Shown here: positions 1-4,086 of the stretch, piece by piece
Numbering within the stretch: the stretch's first letter is position 1
Layout: every line of letters starts with the position of its first letter
From: Candidatus Collierbacteria bacterium RIFOXYD1_FULL_40_9
GTDB lineage: Bacteria > Patescibacteriota > Microgenomatia > UBA1400 > MFAQ01
Direction: 5' to 3'
DNA length: 5,226 nucleotides
Assembly (NCBI GenBank): GCA_001776275.1
Contig: MFAQ01000009.1
Span: forward strand, 37,777-43,002
Program-made: the position numbers and the translations under genes
Notes under the pieces: generated by a model
What the model was told of the DNA's origin: nothing
What the model saw: the letters and a program-made list of their open reading frames with translations, nothing else
Databases searched by the model: none

Positions 1-304
1 CAACAATAAAATAAGATGACACTATTGCTATTAAACCTATTGCTCCTTGTGTCATCCCAGACTGGGCTTCTGCAACCTTTCCCTTGTCTCCCCCTGCCGT
101 TATCCACTTTAATGCACCGACAAAAAAGTAAATAACAAAAGCAATACCTCCGATGACGGTAAGGGTTGTTATTATTGCGGAAATGAGGCCACCAAAACGA
201 GTACAAGGATCTGCTACAGCCATTACATCTTGAAATATTCCAGCACCTTCAATTGACCCCCCCAAACTTTCAGATGCATATACAGTGTAGTTAAATATTT
301 TCAT
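1..304 (-). CDS. TrbC/VirB2-like pilin subunit (partial, 3' end off the window)
   Basis: The frame is open from an ATG at 304 to the left edge, giving 101 codons without a stop; the C-terminus is missing. The protein has a short polar N-terminus, a first membrane helix at about residues 42-63, a short basic loop with the motif TAGGDKGKVAEAQ (69-81), and a second helix starting near residue 84. Two helices joined by a basic GGDKxK loop are the layout of TrbC/VirB2-type pilins and of the small type IV secretion pilin-like proteins common in Patescibacteria. By the positive-inside rule the loop faces the cytoplasm and both ends lie outside. It is the third gene of a minus-strand operon, starting 3 bases after the upstream TAA, so translation is probably coupled. 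A run of seven G lies in codons 14-16. Family assignment is by pattern only; the exact role (pilus subunit or channel component) is inferred. Confidence 0.8.
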   Translation of the reverse strand, partial: MKIFNYTVYASESLGGSIEGAGIFQDVMAVADPCTRFGGLISAIITTLTVIGGIAFVIYFFVGALKWITAGGDKGKVAEAQSGMTQGAIGLIAIVSSYFIV

Positions 305-310
305 TTTTTA
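295..310 (-). other. Stop-start junction shared with the other pilin operon
   Basis: Read on the minus strand, the stop TAA of the upstream pilin gene is followed by AAA and then ATGAAAATAT. The same 16 bases occur at 3613-3628, at the equivalent junction of the second pilin operon. There is no Shine-Dalgarno sequence, so initiation here probably relies on coupling to the gene before it. Confidence 0.55.
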
Positions 311-676
311 TTTGATGGTCTCAATTTTTGGAGCAAGTATAAAGAAGAATTCCCCAAAAAGAAGTTTACTTATTATGGAAATAATGACAAAACTTGCGGT
401 CATAATAACCAAACCAGTAATCGCCATTTGAATTTTTTGTGTACCTTCTGCAACCTTTCCCTTGTCTCCACCAGAAGAAACAAACTGGAAGCCACCAATA
501 AGAAGTTGCCAAAAAGTGAACAGTCCACCGACAACCATAATGAATTTGACCAGTCCACTTACAAACGGTGTAGTAGAAACGAGAGAAGAAGGGACACCAG
601 TGGGAACATCTATTTTTCCAACCACATCTACACTCGCTGAGTGAACTTGGGTGACTATATTGCTTAAAAGAGACAT
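308..676 (-). CDS. TrbC/VirB2-like pilin subunit
   Basis: This gene encodes 122 residues: a polar, Ser/Val-rich N-terminus (1-38), a membrane helix at about 40-63, a loop with SSGGDKGKVAEG (67-78), a second helix at about 84-107, and a short tail ending in Lys. The loop motif is almost identical to that of the next gene (GGDKGKVAE), so the two are close paralogues; the remainder has diverged strongly. I chose the ATG at 676 because it lies 1 base after the TAA of the preceding gene. The longer frame would begin with a TTG at 700 and overlap that gene by 23 bases. It is the middle gene of a three-pilin operon. The likely role is a small membrane subunit of a type IV secretion or conjugation-like pilus. 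The family is inferred from topology and motif. Confidence 0.82.
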   Translation of the reverse strand: MSLLSNIVTQVHSASVDVVGKIDVPTGVPSSLVSTTPFVSGLVKFIMVVGGLFTFWQLLIGGFQFVSSGGDKGKVAEGTQKIQMAITGLVIMTASFVIISIISKLLFGEFFFILAPKIETIK

Positions 677-677
677 A

Positions 678-998
678 TTAGTTAAAAAATTTGAAACCAA
701 TCACTGTACCTAAAATTTTGGTAATTAAGTAGGCTGAAACGACGATAATTAATCCAAGTATACCGTAAGTAAGCATGTTTGTAGATTGGGTCAGTTTGGC
801 CTTGTCACCAGCACCAGAAATATAAGCAAAGCCGGCAAAGAGAATAACGAAAAAGGCTACTAAACCAGAAATTACAAGAGTGTTGGCAATTAGAGGATTT
901 AAGATTGTTTTTACCTGGACGCTTTCACCACCCAGTTTTTGGGCTGGTTGATACATAGTTTCGAGGGTGCTGGCTGCGTAAAGTTGTTTAACAAACAT
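678..998 (-). CDS. TrbC/VirB2-like pilin subunit
   Basis: This gene encodes 106 residues and is the first of the left-hand operon. A polar N-terminus (1-34) contains LYAAS at 6-10, which resembles a signal-peptidase site but lacks a hydrophobic core before it. A membrane helix follows at about 37-60, then a loop with SGAGDKAKL (61-69), then a second helix at about 77-99, and a short tail with Lys and Phe. The paired helices and GDKxK loop match the neighbours, with one Gly changed to Ala before the second Gly. The ATG at 998 has no Shine-Dalgarno sequence. It is transcribed divergently from the polyprenyl synthase, with the likely promoter inside the palindrome at 1029-1043, about 30 bases upstream. 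The pilin role is inferred from the family pattern. Confidence 0.82.
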   Translation of the reverse strand: MFVKQLYAASTLETMYQPAQKLGGESVQVKTILNPLIANTLVISGLVAFFVILFAGFAYISGAGDKAKLTQSTNMLTYGILGLIIVVSAYLITKILGTVIGFKFFN

Positions 999-1028
999 GT
1001 TTTTTTGGGATATTGGTTTCTTGAGGTT

Positions 1029-1043
1029 ATTTTACAGTAAAAT
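1029..1043. promoter_or_regulatory. Palindromic divergent promoter with a -10-like box on each strand
   Basis: ATTTTACAGTAAAAT is a perfect 7+7 inverted repeat around a single A. Its right arm gives TAAAAT (1038-1043) on the plus strand, 7 bases before the ATG at 1051. Its left arm gives TAAAAT on the minus strand (1034 to 1029), 30 bases before the ATG at 998. Each matches the sigma-70 -10 consensus at 5 of 6 positions. No good -35 was found; TTGGTT at 1013-1018 is a weak plus-strand candidate with 19-base spacing. It could be a symmetric bidirectional promoter or a repressor operator covering both. Confidence 0.5.
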
Positions 1044-1050
1044 TGGCGAT

Positions 1051-2166
1051 ATGGATAATATTGGTGGACAGCTTGGACAGAAAGCAAAGCAAAAGTTGAT
1101 AAGTTTTGTTGGAGAGATGGACAAAAGACTAAAAGAATACTGGAAAGTAGAAAGGTCTAAAAACTTTGGGTTTAGTCAAAAGCAAAAAAAAATGGTTAGT
1201 GAAATGCTTACACATGCTTGTGAACACAATTTGAGATCTTCCAAAAGAATCAGGTCGGCTTTGGTTTATTACGGGTATTTACTGGGTCAAAAACTCAAAA
1301 CAGAAAAAACTCAAAAAATCGAAAAAACGAACGAAATATGGAAAGTTTGTGAAGCAGTAGAACTTATTCATACTTCGCTTTTGATGCACGATGATTTTAT
1401 GGATAGGGACATTGTAAGGAGGGGAAAATCGACAACACATGAATTCTTTGCAAAGGGTGACTCACACTATGGTGACTGCATGGCTGTTTGTGTTGGAGAT
1501 GCTGTTTTGTGCATGGGGTACGAGCGATTTTTGGAGGCCAATTTTGATAGAGAAAGACAAATTAAAGCCTTAAAGCAGTTGATGAGAGGGATTACAAATA
1601 CAGCTTTTGGACAAGCTTTTGATAATTCTTTGATTAAGCTTGGTAAGTTTAATTCGCAGGATGTACTGGATCTTCACCATGCAAAAACAGCCCTGTATAC
1701 CTATCAGACACCTTTGTTGTCTGGGGCGATTTTGGGTGGAATAAGTGAAGATGTGGTGGAGATCCTCAAAAGTTATTCAAAGTATGGTGGAATTGCTTTT
1801 CAACTTCAGGATGATATTTTAGGCGTTTTTGGGGACGAGCAAAAAACTGGAAAGTCTAGTAATTCGGATTTGTTGCAAGGAAAAGTAACAATGATGTATA
1901 TAAAAGCGATGGAACTTGCCAACAACACACAAAGGCAAAAAATCGATTTAGTTTGGGGAAGAGAAAAAGCAAGTCTTGATCAAATAGAAGAAGTGAAAAA
2001 GATTTTTAGAGATACTGGATCTTATGAATATTCTGTGCATGAGGCAAAAAAACTTGCTAGCATGGCAGCTGATGAAGCCAGAAAACTTAGAGAATTTGAT
2101 TTGAACACTGAATCTATAGATTTTTTAGAAGGGATTGCGACTTATATGGTAGAGAGAGAGGTGTAA
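1051..2166 (+). CDS. Polyprenyl diphosphate synthase (all-trans, FPP/GGPP synthase family)
   Basis: The enzyme adds isopentenyl diphosphate units head-to-tail to an allylic primer, giving farnesyl, geranylgeranyl or longer all-trans diphosphates. From the ATG at 1051 it has 371 residues. The family landmarks are in order: SSKRIR (63-68, usually GGKR), the first Asp-rich motif DDFMD (114-118) followed by RRG (123-125), the Lys-Thr pair (212-213), and the second Asp-rich motif in FQLQDDILGVFGD (250-262) followed by TGK. All Mg-binding Asp residues are present. Ser and Leu occupy the fifth and fourth positions before the first Asp motif; a small residue there usually allows products longer than C15, so GGPP or longer is possible but unproven. 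The frame extends upstream to an ATG at 997, but I prefer 1051: it lies 7 bases after a -10-like TAAAAT and avoids overlapping the divergent gene. With uppS on the other strand nearby, it may supply the primer for the lipid carrier. Confidence 0.93.
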   Translation: MDNIGGQLGQKAKQKLISFVGEMDKRLKEYWKVERSKNFGFSQKQKKMVSEMLTHACEHNLRSSKRIRSALVYYGYLLGQKLKTEKTQKIEKTNEIWKVCEAVELIHTSLLMHDDFMDRDIVRRGKSTTHEFFAKGDSHYGDCMAVCVGDAVLCMGYERFLEANFDRERQIKALKQLMRGITNTAFGQAFDNSLIKLGKFNSQDVLDLHHAKTALYTYQTPLLSGAILGGISEDVVEILKSYSKYGGIAFQLQDDILGVFGDEQKTGKSSNSDLLQGKVTMMYIKAMELANNTQRQKIDLVWGREKASLDQIEEVKKIFRDTGSYEYSVHEAKKLASMAADEARKLREFDLNTESIDFLEGIATYMVEREV

Positions 2167-2252
2167 AAACTAAAAACTCGAAAACTCAAAAATTCAAAGA
2201 ATCAAGAGCTTGAGAAATCAAGGAATCAAGAAATCGAGAAATCGAGAAAGAA
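2165..2252. repeat. Degenerate 8-base tandem repeat, 11 units
   Basis: From the stop codon of the polyprenyl synthase onward, the sequence falls into eleven consecutive 8-base units with no insertions or deletions. The consensus is roughly AGAAATCA or AGAAATCG. The left units read AAAACTCG and AAAACTCA; the right units read AGAAATCA, AGGAATCA and then two identical AGAAATCG. Unit six (AGAGCTTG) and the last unit are the most diverged. The strand is strongly purine-rich. No terminator hairpin with a T-run is visible here. It fills most of the 142-base gap before the next gene. Confidence 0.8.
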
Positions 2253-2294
2253 CTAAAGAAATGGGGTTGAGAGGGTTTGAGACTGTGCTGCGAA

Positions 2295-2300
2295 TATAGT
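2295..2300 (+). promoter_or_regulatory. -10-like box for the small unknown gene
   Basis: TATAGT matches the -10 consensus at 5 of 6 positions and ends 8 bases before the ATG at 2309. That distance places the transcription start at or next to the start codon, so the message would be leaderless. There is no convincing -35: TTGAGA at 2267-2272 and again at 2277-2282 is spaced 22 or 12 bases away. Confidence 0.45.
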
Positions 2301-2308
2301 TCCTACTT

Positions 2309-2614
2309 ATGGAAATACCAAGAATCTATAGGGAAACACGGGCAAGGGTGGAATTTGCAGGAAGAATTATAAAAGAATCCGAGAAGGAAAAAAAAATAAA
2401 TGGGCATGATTTGTTTAACTATGGCGAAGGGTTTATGTATTTTAAATACCCTGGGGGTGACATTCCTATATATAGTGAAGCCGATTTTGCGATGAGATTG
2501 GAGAAGAAAGGTTTTGGAGAAGTAGAGGTTGCTGGGATTTTGGATTTATTTTGGCGAACTGTTGCCGCCAAAGCGGCGGTCGCGAGTAGTGAAGTCCTGG
2601 AGGGCGTCTTCTAA
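2309..2614 (+). CDS. Small hypothetical protein, overlaps the 3' end of uppS
   Basis: An open frame of 101 residues from ATG to TAA. I do not recognise a family. The N-terminal third is charged and helix-like (residues 1-30, rich in Arg, Glu and Lys). The middle is aromatic (HDLFNYGEGFMYFKYPGGD, 33-51). A second amphipathic stretch (58-82) ends in LFW. There is no signal peptide or membrane helix, so it is probably cytoplasmic. The last 22 residues (about 80-101) are read from DNA that is antisense to the conserved end of uppS, so that tail is probably constrained by uppS. In favour of a real gene are the -10-like TATAGT 8 bases upstream and a protein-like composition outside the overlap. Against it are the short length, no recognisable homologue and no Shine-Dalgarno sequence. 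Confidence 0.5.
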   Translation: MEIPRIYRETRARVEFAGRIIKESEKEKKINGHDLFNYGEGFMYFKYPGGDIPIYSEADFAMRLEKKGFGEVEVAGILDLFWRTVAAKAAVASSEVLEGVF

Positions 2615-3250
2615 CATCTTGGGAGTAAATTCTGGGAAAAGAACATTGGTAAAGTAGAGCTCGGAGTAAACAGATTGCCAAGGTAAATACCCGGAAGTTC
2701 TTTTATCTCCACCAGTGCGAATAATGATGTCTGGGTCTGGAATACCGGCGGTATCTAAGTGTTCGGAAATGGTTTTTTCGGTAATTTCTTCTGATTTGAT
2801 ACCTTCACTGATGATTTTTTTGACAGCTCTGACAATTTCATCTCTACCACCGTAGTTTAGGGCAAAAGTGACGGTAATTTTGTGATTTTTGGAGGAGGCA
2901 CTAATCATTTCCAAGCATTTTTTGGCAATATCTTCGGGGAATTTGTTTAAGTCTCCCAAGATTTTTAATTTGGCTCCTCTTTGGATAAATTTAAGGGCTA
3001 GAGTACCAAGAGCAAAGCGAAAAACATTAAAGAGGCCTGAAAGTTCTTCTTCGTCCCGGCGCCAGTTTTCGGTAGAAAAGGCCCAAAAGGTGACAAAGGG
3101 GATTTTGAGCTGCGCACATTTTTCAATAAGAGGTTCAATAGCATTTTTGGCAGCATATTCGTGACCTTTGACGGAGTCTAGGCCATGATTTTTTGCCCAA
3201 CGGCGATTGCCGTCCATAATAATAGCGACGTGTTGTGGTATGTTATTCAT
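2546..3250 (-). CDS. uppS: Isoprenyl transferase / undecaprenyl diphosphate synthase (cis-prenyl transferase)
   Basis: UppS condenses isopentenyl diphosphate onto farnesyl diphosphate in cis to make the long-chain carrier precursor (C55 in most bacteria) used for peptidoglycan and surface polymers. The 234-residue protein is close to the usual family length and carries the full set of signatures: MDGNRRWAK (12-20) with the catalytic Asp13, His30 in KGHEYA, FSTENW (58-63), RTGGD (178-182), Arg184 and Ser186 of the pyrophosphate site, and Glu197 in YSELYF, which binds Mg in the family. The end, RDRRFGG (223-229), is typical. It is the last gene of a minus-strand operon, starting 12 bases after the preceding pilin-like gene; AGGT about 11 bases before the ATG is a weak possible ribosome site. 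Its 3' end overlaps a convergent small gene by 69 bases, and no terminator was found. Chain length cannot be read from the sequence. Confidence 0.96.
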   Translation of the reverse strand: MNNIPQHVAIIMDGNRRWAKNHGLDSVKGHEYAAKNAIEPLIEKCAQLKIPFVTFWAFSTENWRRDEEELSGLFNVFRFALGTLALKFIQRGAKLKILGDLNKFPEDIAKKCLEMISASSKNHKITVTFALNYGGRDEIVRAVKKIISEGIKSEEITEKTISEHLDTAGIPDPDIIIRTGGDKRTSGYLPWQSVYSELYFTNVLFPEFTPKMLEDALQDFTTRDRRFGGNSSPK

Positions 3251-3262
3251 TTTTTCTATTAC

Positions 3263-3622
3263 CTAGAAGCCGGTACTAAATCCCAGCATGGTACTGAATA
3301 TTTTAACAACAAGGAAGGCTGTTATGGCCATGACTAGCCCTGTTAGGCCATTTGTGAATCTGGCGCTGGCAACAGCCGCCTTTTTTGGATCACCTGAGCT
3401 TAGCATGTAATCCCAACCAGCAAGAATTAAATTAAAAAAGAAGAGAAGCCCAACGGCGATAAAAACAAGATTGATAACATCTACCCCACCCTTACTGAGA
3501 AGATCGGAAATAGTGCCTGTTTTACCGTTTGCACCAGTGAAGAAGCCTGTACCATCTGGTCCAGGGAGGGTGGAGATGGGAGCATCACCGACAGCGTTAA
3601 TATGGAAGTTAGATATTTTCAT
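3263..3622 (-). CDS. TrbC/VirB2-like pilin subunit with Gly-rich N-terminus
   Basis: This gene encodes 119 residues. A polar, Gly/Pro/Thr-rich N-terminal segment (about 10-46) is longer than in the neighbours. A membrane helix follows at about 47-68, a loop with SSGDPKKAAVA (75-85), and a second helix at about 92-110, ending STGF. The loop keeps the family's GDxxK spacing but has Pro-Lys where the left-hand genes have Lys-Gly/Ala. The start MKISNF and its junction with the upstream stop match those of the partial gene at 304 (MKIFNY), suggesting these two are counterparts in the two operons. The ATG at 3622 lies 3 bases after the TAA of the preceding gene. It sits directly upstream of uppS in the same operon. 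The pilin-like role is inferred from topology and motif. Confidence 0.82.
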   Translation of the reverse strand: MKISNFHINAVGDAPISTLPGPDGTGFFTGANGKTGTISDLLSKGGVDVINLVFIAVGLLFFFNLILAGWDYMLSSGDPKKAAVASARFTNGLTGLVMAITAFLVVKIFSTMLGFSTGF

Positions 3623-3628
3623 TTTTTA
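3613..3628 (-). other. Stop-start junction shared with the left pilin operon
   Basis: These 16 bases are identical to 295-310. On the minus strand they read TAA, AAA, ATGAAAATAT: the stop of one pilin-like gene, one spacer codon, and the start of the next. No Shine-Dalgarno sequence is present, so coupled re-initiation is likely. Confidence 0.55.
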
Positions 3629-4000
3629 GGTTAAACCTGGCAATCCTAAGATGTTAATACCAATTAAGTTGAGGAGGAAAACGGAGAGGAGAACAAAAAT
3701 AAGGCCGGCAATAGCTGAGGTAATGATTTCGCTGCCCTCTTTGAGTTTGTCGGGGATACCAGCGGAAGTGGTGACGATAAAAACACCGTAAAGCATAAGA
3801 ATGAGGGCTAAACCACCACCAAGACCAACAGCGATTTTAATAATAGAGGCAAAGAAGCCGTCTGCAGCGTCAGCACTGGTGCAGATTTTGCCAATTGCCG
3901 TTTCAATTTCTTCACCGTTTTGACAAGCTGCAAAAACCTTACCCGGAAGAGAAAAAAGAATGGATCCAACTAAAAAAAATGGTAGATAAAGACGTTTCAT
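3626..4000 (-). CDS. Secreted/membrane pilin-like protein with signal peptide
   Basis: This gene encodes 124 residues from the ATG at 4000, the first gene of the operon. Unlike its four paralogues it has a clear signal peptide: MKR, a hydrophobic core, then GKVFA with a likely cut after Ala24. A short exported stretch with Cys26 and Cys40 could form a disulphide. Two membrane helices follow at about 53-75 and 92-115, joined by TTSAGIPDKLKEGS (77-90). The loop aligns with the GDxxK motif of the others, but the Asp after Gly is replaced by Ile. The frame runs further upstream, to 4327, but that part is antisense to the coiled-coil gene and would bury the signal peptide. A -10-like TAAAAT lies 11 bases before the ATG. 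It is probably a diverged VirB2/TrbC-type subunit; a different role for this member is possible. Confidence 0.82.
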   Translation of the reverse strand: MKRLYLPFFLVGSILFSLPGKVFAACQNGEEIETAIGKICTSADAADGFFASIIKIAVGLGGGLALILMLYGVFIVTTSAGIPDKLKEGSEIITSAIAGLIFVLLSVFLLNLIGINILGLPGLT

Positions 4001-4011
4001 GGGCTTGGTTA

Positions 4012-4017
4012 ATTTTA
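4012..4017 (-). promoter_or_regulatory. -10-like box for the pilin-uppS operon
   Basis: On the minus strand this reads TAAAAT, 5 of 6 to the -10 consensus, ending 11 bases before the ATG at 4000. The leader would be only a few bases. No convincing -35 was found at the usual distance; the 7-base repeat at 4038-4065 lies just upstream. Confidence 0.4.
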
Positions 4018-4037
4018 ACACGGACGGTTGGTATATT

Positions 4038-4065
4038 GATCGTGGATGATAGATCGTAGATAGAG
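4038..4065. repeat. 7-base tandem repeat in the divergent intergenic region
   Basis: Four consecutive 7-base units read GATCGTG, GATGATA, GATCGTA, GATAGAG. Units one and three extend to a 10-base direct repeat (GATCGTGGAT and GATCGTAGAT) 14 bases apart. They lie between the two candidate promoters, so they could be protein-binding sites or simply a degenerate repeat like the one at 2165-2252. Confidence 0.5.
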
Positions 4066-4072
4066 ATTGGGT

Positions 4073-4078
4073 TACACT
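4073..4078 (+). promoter_or_regulatory. Weak -10-like box for the SpoIID-domain gene
   Basis: TACACT matches the -10 consensus at 4 of 6 positions and ends 8 bases before the ATG at 4087. The spacing is the same as for the other plus-strand genes. No -35 is evident, and there is no Shine-Dalgarno sequence before the ATG. Confidence 0.35.
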
Positions 4079-4086
4079 AGATATAG

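Noticed and set aside
428..644. Two plus-strand open frames opposite the pilin gene
   Set aside because: They are antisense to a well-supported pilin-like gene, have low-complexity charged translations and no start signals.
677..700. Upstream TTG start for the pilin gene at 308-676
   Set aside because: It would overlap the preceding gene by 23 bases; the ATG at 676 sits 1 base after that gene's stop.
997..1050. Upstream ATG start for the polyprenyl synthase
   Set aside because: The extra 18 residues overlap the divergent start and the promoter palindrome, and lie outside the conserved domain.
2261..2299. 12-codon frame (MGLRGFETVLRI) before the small unknown gene
   Set aside because: It overlaps the -10-like box, has no ribosome site and shows no leader-peptide features such as repeated regulatory codons.
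2564..2579. GC-rich hairpin GCCGC-CAAA-GCGGC as a terminator between convergent genes
   Set aside because: No T-run follows on either strand, and the bases are explained by the RRFGG codons (CGC CGC TTT GGC GGC) at the uppS end.
2466..2681. 71-residue minus-strand frame and 91-residue plus-strand frame (2889-3164) over uppS
   Set aside because: Both are shadows of uppS, which has complete family motifs.
3920..3932. Lipoprotein signal (Cys26 after VFAA)
   Set aside because: The residue three before Cys is Phe rather than Leu/Val/Ile; an ordinary signal peptidase cut before the Cys fits better.
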